DNA of 64,000 nt from Phycisphaerales bacterium (GTDB taxonomy: Bacteria > Planctomycetota > Phycisphaerae > Phycisphaerales > UBA1924): positions 1 through 64,000 of the forward strand of contig CANHCQ010000013.1 of the NCBI GenBank assembly GCA_947459215.1, in the 5' to 3' direction. Made by a program: the position numbers and the translations under genes. The notes under the pieces were generated by a model that saw only the letters and a program-made list of their open reading frames with translations, did no database searches and had not been told where the DNA came from. Positions 1 through 8,076 of this stretch are shown piece by piece (positions within the stretch are counted from its first letter, which is position 1; every line of letters begins with the position of its first letter).

Positions 1-106
1 CAAACCCAAGAAGCTCGCCCTGATCGCCACCCTCCGAAAGCTGCTGGTCACCCTCAACGCCATCCTGCGCACCAATCAGCCCTGGAGAACCGCCCGTGCC
101 GCTTGA
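1..106 (+). mobile_element. IS110-family transposase, C-terminal end (cut by window start)
   Basis: An open frame enters from the left edge (codons from base 2) and stops at TGA 104-106, giving 34 residues. The segment LRKLLVTLNAILR followed by an NQPW tail is typical of the extreme C-terminus of IS110/IS1111-type transposases (DEDD/serine recombinases that move site-specifically without inverted-repeat ends). Only the tail is visible, so whether the element is intact cannot be judged. It points toward aspS, 70 bases away. The family call rests on this short tail alone. Confidence 0.65.
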
Positions 107-121
107 TTCTCAAGACAGTCG

Positions 122-143
122 CTCTCCCCGCTGGCGGGGAGAG
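122..143 (-). terminator. Stem-loop downstream of aspS
   Basis: A perfect 9-bp stem (CTCTCCCCG / CGGGGAGAG) with loop CTGG lies between the convergent aspS and the IS110-like frame. It sits 32 bases past the aspS stop on the minus strand. There is no strong T-run, so it may be a weak intrinsic terminator or part of the element end. Confidence 0.4.
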
Positions 144-174
144 GAGACGCGGCGGCGATGTCGGAATCCGTTGC

Positions 175-2031
175 TTACACCTTTGGCGCGACCCACGTGC
201 TCGCCACGTGCAGGTCCTTGAGCTGCTGCGGCGTCACCGGCGACGGGGCCTTGGTCATCAGGTCCGCGCCCGTCTGCGTCTTGGGGAACGCGATCACGTC
301 GCGGATGTTGTCGGTGCCGACGAAGTTCATGATCAGGCGGTCGAAGCCGAAGGCGATGCCCGCGTGCGGCGGGGCGCCGAACTTCAGGGCCTTCAGCAGG
401 AACGAGAACTTCTCTTCCGCCTGCTGCGGCGTCAGGCCGAGCAATTGGAAGACCTTGCTCTGCACCGCGCCGTCGTGGATGCGGACCGAGCCGCCGGCGA
501 TCTCTTGGCCGTTGAGCACGATGTCGTAGCCCGCGCTGACGATCGACTCGATCGTCACGTCGTCGTCCACGCTGGCGTTGACGAAGGCCTCGGCCTGGTC
601 GTCGCGGGGCGCGGTGAACGGGTGGTGCATCGCGATCCACTTGCCCGTGTCCTTGTTCTTCTCGAACATCGGGAAGTCCACGACGATGAGGAAGTTCCAC
701 GGCCCGCCCTCGGCGCCGGGCTTGGGGACGACGCCCATGTCGCGGGCGATCTTCTGCCGCAGTTCGCCTGCGGCCTTGGTCGCGATGGCGTAGGTGTCGG
801 CGAGGAAGAAGACCGTGTCGCCGGGCTGGAGGCCCAGGGCGGCGAACAAGTCGGCCTTCAGCGGCTCGAGGAACTTGGCGATGCCGGTCTCGAACGCACC
901 GGAGGCGTTGACCTTGACCATGGCCGCACCGCCGGCACCGAAGCCCTTGACGAACTCGGTGTAGCCGTCGGTGATCTTGCGGGTGAGCTTCTCCGCGCCG
1001 CCGGGGACGCGGATGGCCTTCACCACGCCGCGCTGGCTGTTGAAGCGCGGACGGTCGGCGCCCTTGGCGAGCGCGTCCTTGAAGACGCCGAAGTCGCTCT
1101 TGGCGACGACCTCGGAGATGTCCTTGATCTTGAGGTCGTAGCGCGTGTCGGGACGGTCGATGCCGTAGTCCTCCATCGCCTCGCGGTACGGCATGCGCTT
1201 GATCGGCGGGACGTCGTAGCCGCACATGTCCTTCCACAGGCGACGCACGAAGCCCTCCATCATCTCCACGACGTGCTCGCGGCGGACGAAGGACATCTCC
1301 AAGTCGATCTGCGTGAACTCGGCCTGCCGGTCGGCACGCGGGTCCTCGTCGCGGAAGCAGCGGCAGATCTGCAGGTAGCGGTCGGCACCGGCGACCATCA
1401 GGATCTGCTTGAAGAGCTGCGGGCTCTGCGGCAGGGCGTACCACTCACCGGGCTGATGCCGGCTGGGGACGAGGAACTCGCGAGCGCCCTCGGGCGTGGA
1501 CTTATAGAGGATCGGCGTCTCGATCTCGAGGAAGCCGTTGTCGTAGAAGTAGTCGCGGGTGACCTTGAGAGCCTTGGCGCGGGTGCCGAGGATGTGCTGC
1601 ATCTTGGGGCGACGCAGGTCGAGGTAGCGGTGCTCGAGGCGGAGCTCCTCGTTGGGGAGCTTGCCGCCCTGGGGGTTGTCGTCCGGGAGGAACGGGGGCG
1701 TCTCGGACTTGTTGAGGACCTCGAGCTCCTCGCAGACGACCTCGATCTTGCCGGTGGCGAGCTTGGGGTTCTCGCCGCCGGTGCGGATGCGAACCTTGCC
1801 CTTGACGGCGATGACGTCCTCGTGGCGGAGCTTGTCGGCGGTGTCGAGAATGGCCTTGCGGGAGTCCTCGCCGTCGAAGACGACCTGGGTGAGGCCGAAG
1901 CGGTCGCGGAGGTCGACAAAGACCAGGCCGGTGCCGTGGCCGCGGTAGGAGTGGACCCAACCGTTGAGGGTGACGGTCTGGCCGACGTGGGAGTCGCGGA
2001 GTTCGCCGCAGGTGTGAGAGCGCCGGAGCAT
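175..2031 (-). CDS. aspS: Aspartyl-tRNA synthetase (possibly non-discriminating Asp/Asn type)
   Basis: Class IIb aminoacyl-tRNA synthetase that charges tRNA-Asp in the cytoplasm. The 618 residues match the bacterial AspRS length. An N-terminal OB-fold anticodon-binding domain (about 1-105) precedes the catalytic core. Motif 2 (FRDEDPRADRQAEF) is at 226-239, and motif 3 is in the C-terminal GIAFGFDRL segment. The bacterial insertion (GAD) domain lies between them. Residue 32 is His in the context GHGTG. At the equivalent site discriminating enzymes such as E. coli have Leu, while enzymes that also charge tRNA-Asn usually have His. This hints at a GatCAB-dependent Asn route, which is inference. 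ATG at 2031 is preceded by GGAAAGGA. Monocistronic; divergent from the sigma factor gene. Confidence 0.96.
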   Translation of the reverse strand: MLRRSHTCGELRDSHVGQTVTLNGWVHSYRGHGTGLVFVDLRDRFGLTQVVFDGEDSRKAILDTADKLRHEDVIAVKGKVRIRTGGENPKLATGKIEVVCEELEVLNKSETPPFLPDDNPQGGKLPNEELRLEHRYLDLRRPKMQHILGTRAKALKVTRDYFYDNGFLEIETPILYKSTPEGAREFLVPSRHQPGEWYALPQSPQLFKQILMVAGADRYLQICRCFRDEDPRADRQAEFTQIDLEMSFVRREHVVEMMEGFVRRLWKDMCGYDVPPIKRMPYREAMEDYGIDRPDTRYDLKIKDISEVVAKSDFGVFKDALAKGADRPRFNSQRGVVKAIRVPGGAEKLTRKITDGYTEFVKGFGAGGAAMVKVNASGAFETGIAKFLEPLKADLFAALGLQPGDTVFFLADTYAIATKAAGELRQKIARDMGVVPKPGAEGGPWNFLIVVDFPMFEKNKDTGKWIAMHHPFTAPRDDQAEAFVNASVDDDVTIESIVSAGYDIVLNGQEIAGGSVRIHDGAVQSKVFQLLGLTPQQAEEKFSFLLKALKFGAPPHAGIAFGFDRLIMNFVGTDNIRDVIAFPKTQTGADLMTKAPSPVTPQQLKDLHVASTWVAPKV

Positions 2032-2081
2032 GGATTCCTTTCCGAGAAACAGCCCCTAAGGAAGGGCAAAAACGGACGGGG

Positions 2082-2110
2082 AGTATAGGAATGGACGGGG
2101 CCGAGAACGC
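2082..2110 (-). promoter_or_regulatory. Candidate aspS promoter
   Basis: On the minus strand a good -10 hexamer, TATACT (bases 2087-2082), lies about 50 bases upstream of the aspS ATG. The matching -35 position (about 2105-2110) is poor. Sequence-only prediction. Confidence 0.3.
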
Positions 2111-2251
2111 GCGGAAACGGCCTGTGTTGGGGTCGCCCGAGACTGCTGGTAAGCGGTTTCATCTTGGCGGTCTTGGGTGAATCGGGCGACTCCGGGAATT
2201 GCCCTAACAACCAAGGGAATTCCGTGGTAGACTGCCCGTGGGAGTTGATCG

Positions 2252-2860
2252 ATGACCAGCGAGGCCATTTTCGCCACGCGGACGACCACGCGCTTACTGG
2301 ACGCGTTGCGCGATGCCGCCAACGAGCCCGCGTGGCAGCACATGGATCAACGGTTCCGCCCCGTGATCGCCGGCCTGGCGAAACGGCTGGGCTTGTCGCA
2401 CTCTGACGCCGATGAAGTGGCCCAACAAACGCTCGCGGAGTTCGTGCACGCCTACCGCGACGGTCGCTACGACCGGGGCAAAGGGCGGCTGAGCTCGTGG
2501 ATACTGGGCATCGCTCACCACCAGACGCTGCGGGTGCTCCGCAATCAAGCCCGCGGGCGGACCGAGCCGACGCCGCTGACCGAGGTGGCGGACGAGTCGT
2601 CCCTCCGCTCGATCTGGGTGGACGAACGCGATCGGAGCATCCTGGCCCGGGCGATGTCGCTCATCCGTGACGAGTCGGCGATCGACGATCGCACGCTGAC
2701 GGCGTTCGAACTGGTCGGCCTGCGCGGCGTGCCCGCGGTGCAGGCGGCCGAGCAGTGCAAGATGACGATCGAGCAGGTTTACGTCGCCAAGAGCCGGGTG
2801 GCGAAGCGGCTGAAGGAACTTGTCGAAGAGATGACCCGCGCGTTCGAGGAGGACGTGTGA
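2252..2860 (+). CDS. ECF-type RNA polymerase sigma factor
   Basis: A 202-residue sigma-70 family protein with only regions 2 and 4. Region 2 (about 30-100) has the DADEVAQQTLAEF segment and the GRLSSWILGIAHHQTL stretch typical of -10 recognition. Region 4 (about 140-195) is a helix-turn-helix ending in YVAKSRVAKRLKEL. It would direct core polymerase to a small regulon. No adjacent anti-sigma gene is present. Instead the stop overlaps the start of a membrane Ser/Thr kinase whose N-terminus carries a zinc-finger-like module, an arrangement common in planctomycetes. The GAGGAGGA near its 3' end serves the kinase start. The exact ECF group is not determined. Confidence 0.88.
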   Translation: MTSEAIFATRTTTRLLDALRDAANEPAWQHMDQRFRPVIAGLAKRLGLSHSDADEVAQQTLAEFVHAYRDGRYDRGKGRLSSWILGIAHHQTLRVLRNQARGRTEPTPLTEVADESSLRSIWVDERDRSILARAMSLIRDESAIDDRTLTAFELVGLRGVPAVQAAEQCKMTIEQVYVAKSRVAKRLKELVEEMTRAFEEDV

Positions 2861-5757
2861 GCGGGACGTGGCTCATCACGGATTGTCCCCCGATGGAACG
2901 CATCCAGCGGATGGCCGCGGGAAGCGACGTGGACTCGCGCCTGCGCAAGCATGTGGATAACTGCGAGCGCTGCCGCGAACTGCTGGCAGCGGTCCAGGAA
3001 GAAGACACGTTCCTGTCGCGTGTGCGCGACCTCGCCGCCGACTCGCTCGGCCCGGTGGGTTCGCCTCGCATCCCCGGATATCGCACCATCGGCGTGCTGA
3101 GCGCGGGCGCCCAGGGCATTGTCTACAAGGCCGTGCAGGAAAGCACGCAGCGAACTGTGGCGATCAAGACGCTGATGCCCGGCGTCACCGCGTCGAACCG
3201 CCAGAAGATGCGGGCGGAGCGCGAGGCCGAGATCGCCGCGCGGCTGCGCCACCCGAACATTGTGACCGTCTTCGAATCGCGGATGCTCGAGGACGAGCGG
3301 ATCGCGGTGGTGATGGAATTCATCGACGGCGTGCCGCTGGATATGTACCAGCCTGGCGCGGTGACGCCCGCCGATAAGCGGGCGGCGCTCCTGCGTGTGT
3401 TTATGAACGTGTGCGCCGCGGTGCACCATGCGCATCTGAACGGCGTCATTCACCGAGACCTGAAACCTGACAATGTGCTTGTGACGGCCGACGGTCGCCC
3501 CGTCGTACTCGACTTCGGCATCGCCAAAGCGGGCGGCGTGCAGGCCACGATCACCGGCGAGTTCGCGGGCACCCCGGCGTACGCCTCGCCCGAGCAGGTG
3601 TCGGGGCATCCCGATCAGGTCGATGCGCTCACGGACGTCTACTCACTGGGGGTGCTGCTCTATCGCCTGGTCTGCGGCAAGATGCCCTACGAGGTCTCGG
3701 GAACGATCTTCGACATCGCGCGCCAGATCGGCGAGACGGCGCCGACGCCGCCGAAGCTGTACGACGCCACCGTGGACGCGGACCTCGAAGCAATCATGCT
3801 GCGGGCCCTGCAGAAGAGCAAGACGCTTCGCTATCAGTCGGCGGCCAGCCTTTCCCGAGATATCGAGCGCTACCTGACCGGCAGCCCGGTGGAGGCTCGC
3901 AGCTCTTCGGGCTGGTACGTGCTCCGCAAGGCGGTCATGCTCAACCGGCGGCGGCTGGCGTGGACGGGCGTCGCGGTGGTGCTGATGGCGGGGGCGATGA
4001 CGTCGGTCGGCATGTCGCTCACGCGGGCGTCGGCTTCGGCGAAGCTGGCGGAGGAGCGGCAGCGGCAGGCGCACGCCGAGAGCGTGCGGGCGCAGGCTGT
4101 CACCGAACTGCTGCGTGAGGCGCTGCCGACCGAAGACCCCGCCAAGCCGGACATGTCGCGGATCATCGGCGACGGCTTGAACCGGTTGTACTTCCGGCTG
4201 GAAACCAACGCGTTCGCGGATCAGCCCGATCTCGATCAATCGCTCCGCCGGCTGTGGGGCAGCGTGTACACAGAGATGGGTTCGGGCAAGGCGTCGTCGT
4301 ACGTGGAGTATGCCGAGGTGTCCCTACGGCACGGCTTGGTCCGCCTGCGCGAGAAGCACGGGGCCGAACACGTCGAAGTTGCTGCGAACATGCACGAACT
4401 GGCCGCGGTGCTCATGGTGCGCAGGCGTCTGGTGGAAGCCGAGTCTATTTGCCGCGACGCGATGGCGATGCGTTCCAAATTGCTCGGCCCGGAAGCGATC
4501 GACACACTTGCCAGCCGCGGCCTGCTCGCACGCATCCTGCTCGCACGCGGCCAATCGCAGGACGCAGCCCGGGAAGCCGACGCGACGCTGGCGGCCCTGG
4601 CACGCCGCCCCGGCGGCGCGGGTGAGGCGAACGTGGCATCGCTCAAGAGCCTGAAGACGCGGGTGCTGCTGAGCCAGCAGCGTTACGGCGAAGCCGAGCC
4701 GCTCGCCCGCGAGGCGCTGAGGCTGAAACTGAAGTTGCTGGCGTCGTCGGACCCGGACCTGCACGGCTCACTGCAGGACGCCGCGGATATCGCGTTCCAG
4801 GTGCCGACAAGCGATCTGGCCAAGGACATCGAGGCGGCGGTTGGACCAGGGCCGGACATCGAGGGCCGCGTGCGGAAGATGATCCAGACCCTTGCGACGC
4901 CCGAGCCTGCGGACTATCGCGTCCGCCTCGCGACCGGACGCACTGACGCGCTCCAGTCGCTCATCGGGTTGCAGCGCAGGCTCTTGGGCTCGTGGGACCT
5001 TGCGATCGTGCGGACTTGCATCGCCAGAGCCCGCGCCGCCGAGACCGAACGCCGCGACCCCGACCGCGTGATCTCATTGCTCGACGGCGCAGAGGTGCTC
5101 AAGCGACGCTTCGGCGAGAACGATTTCTCGGTGCTGGCGTGCGTCGATCGCGCGGCCGTCATCGCGGCATACCTCGGCGACATGAAGACCGCCATTCCCC
5201 TCGGCGAGCACGCCTGCCGGATCTGGGACAGCGTCCCCGATTCGTCACGGGACAAGTTGCTCACGGCCAGCGCCCGCACCCGGCAAGCGTGGTACCTCGC
5301 TTTGGCCGGTCGATATGAGGAAGGTCTGAAGGTGTATCAGCAGTCGCTGAGCGAACTCACGGCGTGCGTCGGGCCGGATCACCACTCCAACGCGATTGTC
5401 CACGCCGGGATGGCCTATTGCTCTGCAGGCCTGGGCGACCTCGACGCGGCGGAACGATCCTCGGACCGAGCGATGCGACTGGTCGAGCGCTATCCGACCA
5501 TCGCCGGTGACCAACGCACCCACGTGCTCTTCGCCCGCGCGTGGTTTCTGCTCAAGAAGGGCCGGCATCTGGAAGCCCGCACGCTGTTCCGTGAAACGTG
5601 GGACCTGTTCTATCGCTACGCCATGCCGGAGTTCACCTGGCGGCACGACACCGTCCAGGGGCTGATCGACTGCGCTGAGGCGATGGGTGACGAGACGGAC
5701 GCAGCGCAGTGGCGGATCCTGCTGACCAGCATGCCGCCGAGCGGGCTGAATCCGTGA
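2857..5757 (+). CDS. Membrane Ser/Thr protein kinase with zinc-finger-like N-terminus and TPR-like C-terminus
   Basis: I chose GTG 2857 (966 residues). It overlaps the sigma stop as GTGA and follows GAGGAGGA. It also keeps an N-terminal C10, H32, C36, C39 set resembling anti-sigma zinc-finger modules; ATG 2893 would lose C10. Kinase domain about 68-340: glycine loop near 75, catalytic Lys near 104 (VAIK), HRD at 199-201 with DLKPDN, DFG at 219-221, and GTPAYASPEQV in the activation segment. A hydrophobic span at about 366-390 predicts one membrane segment. The remaining 570 residues are Ala/Leu/Arg-rich helical repeats of TPR type, with no recognisable enzyme domain. Likely role: envelope or cytoplasmic signalling coupled to the ECF sigma factor. 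Targets are unknown. Confidence 0.88.
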   Translation: MSGTWLITDCPPMERIQRMAAGSDVDSRLRKHVDNCERCRELLAAVQEEDTFLSRVRDLAADSLGPVGSPRIPGYRTIGVLSAGAQGIVYKAVQESTQRTVAIKTLMPGVTASNRQKMRAEREAEIAARLRHPNIVTVFESRMLEDERIAVVMEFIDGVPLDMYQPGAVTPADKRAALLRVFMNVCAAVHHAHLNGVIHRDLKPDNVLVTADGRPVVLDFGIAKAGGVQATITGEFAGTPAYASPEQVSGHPDQVDALTDVYSLGVLLYRLVCGKMPYEVSGTIFDIARQIGETAPTPPKLYDATVDADLEAIMLRALQKSKTLRYQSAASLSRDIERYLTGSPVEARSSSGWYVLRKAVMLNRRRLAWTGVAVVLMAGAMTSVGMSLTRASASAKLAEERQRQAHAESVRAQAVTELLREALPTEDPAKPDMSRIIGDGLNRLYFRLETNAFADQPDLDQSLRRLWGSVYTEMGSGKASSYVEYAEVSLRHGLVRLREKHGAEHVEVAANMHELAAVLMVRRRLVEAESICRDAMAMRSKLLGPEAIDTLASRGLLARILLARGQSQDAAREADATLAALARRPGGAGEANVASLKSLKTRVLLSQQRYGEAEPLAREALRLKLKLLASSDPDLHGSLQDAADIAFQVPTSDLAKDIEAAVGPGPDIEGRVRKMIQTLATPEPADYRVRLATGRTDALQSLIGLQRRLLGSWDLAIVRTCIARARAAETERRDPDRVISLLDGAEVLKRRFGENDFSVLACVDRAAVIAAYLGDMKTAIPLGEHACRIWDSVPDSSRDKLLTASARTRQAWYLALAGRYEEGLKVYQQSLSELTACVGPDHHSNAIVHAGMAYCSAGLGDLDAAERSSDRAMRLVERYPTIAGDQRTHVLFARAWFLLKKGRHLEARTLFRETWDLFYRYAMPEFTWRHDTVQGLIDCAEAMGDETDAAQWRILLTSMPPSGLNP

Positions 5758-5763
5758 TCGCGA

Positions 5764-6801
5764 TCAACGCAGCAGGGCATCGGCGATCTGGATCGCGTTG
5801 AGCGCAGCACCCTTGCGGAGCTGGTCGCCAGACAGCAACAGACAGTGATGCCGCGACCGCCCATCAGCCTCACGCGGCGCTGAGGGATCGATACGAAGGC
5901 GGCCGACGAGGATGTCGTCGCCGCCGGAAGCCTTGAGCGAGGTGGGAAACGCGTTGTTCGCGCGGTCGTCCACGAGACGCACGCCGGGCGCATCGGCGAA
6001 CGCGGCACGCACCTCGGCCTCGCTGGCGGGCTTGTCCAAGGTGATGGTGGCGGACTCGGCGTGCGCTCGCAGCACCGGAACACGTACACACGTCGGGCTG
6101 ATCTCCAGCGACTTGTCAGCCCAGATGCGTCGCGACTCGGTGATCATCTTGGCTTCTTCGCCGTTGAGGCCCGAATCCAGATCGATCTTGGAGTTGTGGC
6201 TGAAGATGTTGAAGGCGCAGGGCTCGGCGAAGACCTTCGGCTGCGCGGGCTTGCCCGCGAGCACGTCGGCAGCTTGTTGGCGGAGTTCATCCATCGCCGC
6301 GGCACCGGCACCCGACACGGCCTGGTAGGTGCTGACGACGATGCGCTTGATGCCGAAGCGCCGACGGATCGGGTTAAGGGCGACCACGAGCAGGATGGTC
6401 GAGCAGTTCGGATTGGCCACGAGACACGGGCGTGAGAGGGACGCAAGCTCGGAAGCGTTGACCTCGGGCACCACCAGCGGCACGGCGGGATCGGCGCGGA
6501 AGGCCGAGGAATTGTCGACGACAGTGCAGCCGACCTTGGCACACTCGGGCGCGAGGCGTTTGGCGACCTCGGACGAGACACAGAAGAGGGCCGCGTCGCA
6601 GCCGCGGACGGATTCGGGCGTGGACGCGACCAGCGTGAGCTTCTGCCCGGCGTAGTCAATCGTTCTGCCGACGGAGCGTTCGGAGGCCGTCACGCGAAGG
6701 CGGGCGGCGGGGAAGTTGCGGGACTCGAGGATGGCGAGGGCTTCGCGGCCGACGGCGCCGGTCGCCCCCACCACCGCGATTGTGTGCTTGCTGGAGATCA
6801 C
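5764..6801 (-). CDS. asd: Aspartate-semialdehyde dehydrogenase
   Basis: NADPH-dependent reduction of aspartyl phosphate to aspartate semialdehyde, the branch point to Lys, Thr, Met and diaminopimelate. The 345 residues match the family. The nucleotide loop GATGAVG is at 12-18. The catalytic Cys is C133 in VANPNCSTI. The substrate-binding segment RVPVLRAHAES carries the active-site His. The start is GTG at 6801, with AGGAG seven bases upstream. It is the last gene of the minus-strand operon, 33 bases after the upstream PLP enzyme. It ends six bases from the convergent kinase stop, with no visible terminator between. Confidence 0.95.
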   Translation of the reverse strand: MISSKHTIAVVGATGAVGREALAILESRNFPAARLRVTASERSVGRTIDYAGQKLTLVASTPESVRGCDAALFCVSSEVAKRLAPECAKVGCTVVDNSSAFRADPAVPLVVPEVNASELASLSRPCLVANPNCSTILLVVALNPIRRRFGIKRIVVSTYQAVSGAGAAAMDELRQQAADVLAGKPAQPKVFAEPCAFNIFSHNSKIDLDSGLNGEEAKMITESRRIWADKSLEISPTCVRVPVLRAHAESATITLDKPASEAEVRAAFADAPGVRLVDDRANNAFPTSLKASGGDDILVGRLRIDPSAPREADGRSRHHCLLLSGDQLRKGAALNAIQIADALLR

Positions 6802-6834
6802 GAAACGCTCCTGAAACGACTCGCCGCGGACGGC

Positions 6835-8076
6835 TCAACAACATATCGGTGCGCCGGACGAACGGACTTCGACCGCCGGTGCACGGCGTGCGCTGACGGT
6901 GTGGATCGCACGCGACAGATCGGCGATCAGGTCGTTGGCGGACTCGAGGCCGATGGACAACCGAATGAGATCCTGCGGCACGGCGTTCACCGTGCGCAGA
7001 TCCTTGGGTACGCTGGCGTGCGACATCGAGAAGGGCATGCTGACCGATGACTCCACCGAGCCGAAGCTGACACGGATCGGGAAGAGCAAGAGCGACTTCA
7101 CCAAGAGCAGCGAACGCTCGAGTGAGCCGGTCTCGAAGCAGATGACGGCGCCGTCGCCAGCCGACTGGCAACGGTGGATGTCGTGACCGGGCAGAGAACG
7201 CAGGCCGGGGTAGCGGACGCGCTGGATCTCTCCAGCGGCCTCGCACTCAGCGAGCAGCGCGGCAACCTTGGCCGCGGTCTTCTGCTGGCGCTCGAGCCGA
7301 ACATCCAGAGTCTTCAGCCCGCGTTCGAGCAGAAAGCACTCCTGAGGCGGGAGCGCGGTGCCCTCGGCGTTGCGGATGAAGCTGAGCTCGGCGATGAGCT
7401 TGGGGTCGTTGACGCCGAGCACGCCGGACGTGGCGTCGCCGTGGCCCGAGAGGTACTTCGTCGCGGAGTGCACCACGATGTCGGCCCCGTGCTCGAGCGG
7501 GCGAAGGTTCAGGGGCGTGAGGAACGTGTTGTCGATGACCAGACGAGCGTTCACCGCGCGGGCGATGCGGGCGAGGCCCCCGATGTCGGCGACGGTCATG
7601 AGCGGGTTACCGATCGACTCGGCGTAGATGATGCGGGTCTTGTCGGTGACGGCGGCGGCGAAGGCTCGAAGATCGTCGAGCGCAGCGAAGCGGACGACGA
7701 TGCCGCGGCGTTCGGCGATGCGGTTGAGCAGGCGATAGGCCCCGCCGTAGATGTCGGTGGAGGCGACGATCTCGTCGCCGGGCTTGAGCAGGCCGAAGAC
7801 GGCGGCGATGGCGCTCATGCCGCTGTTGAAGGCGAGGGCGGCACGCGAGCCTTCCAACTCTGCGAGCACACGCTCAACGCCGTCGCGGGTGGGGTTGCCG
7901 CTGCGGCTGTAGTCAAACTCGCCGAACTCGAGCGGGGATTCCTGGTCGAAGGTCGCGGTCTGATAGACGGGCGTCGCGCTGGGCCGGTGCTGCCACTCGG
8001 CCGAGACGCTGTGCGTGCCCCCGGCGGAAGGGTGGAGCAATCGCGTGCTGATGTGGAGCGGTTCGGACTGACTCAC
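6835..8076 (-). CDS. Cys/Met metabolism PLP enzyme (cystathionine gamma-synthase-like)
   Basis: PLP-dependent trans-sulfuration enzyme, 413 residues. Family hallmarks are YSRSGNPTRD near 56-65, the cofactor phosphate-binding region FNSGMSAI, and the Schiff-base Lys K207 in HSATKYLSGHGD. The start is GTG 8076, overlapping the upstream TGA as GTGA and preceded by GGAGGT eight bases away. An upstream in-frame extension exists, but it would lie inside the aspartokinase-HSD gene. It would join activated homoserine with cysteine or sulfide, or act in the reverse gamma-lyase direction; sequence alone does not settle which. Neighbours making homoserine favour a synthase role. Confidence 0.9.
   Translation of the reverse strand: MSQSEPLHISTRLLHPSAGGTHSVSAEWQHRPSATPVYQTATFDQESPLEFGEFDYSRSGNPTRDGVERVLAELEGSRAALAFNSGMSAIAAVFGLLKPGDEIVASTDIYGGAYRLLNRIAERRGIVVRFAALDDLRAFAAAVTDKTRIIYAESIGNPLMTVADIGGLARIARAVNARLVIDNTFLTPLNLRPLEHGADIVVHSATKYLSGHGDATSGVLGVNDPKLIAELSFIRNAEGTALPPQECFLLERGLKTLDVRLERQQKTAAKVAALLAECEAAGEIQRVRYPGLRSLPGHDIHRCQSAGDGAVICFETGSLERSLLLVKSLLLFPIRVSFGSVESSVSMPFSMSHASVPKDLRTVNAVPQDLIRLSIGLESANDLIADLSRAIHTVSARRAPAVEVRSSGAPICC

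Noticed and set aside
103-2088. Very long open frame on the plus strand opposite aspS
   Set aside because: It is a complementary-strand artefact of GC-rich codon use. The minus strand encodes a full AspRS with all class II motifs, and the plus-strand product is Leu/Val/Arg/Asp-biased with no family pattern.
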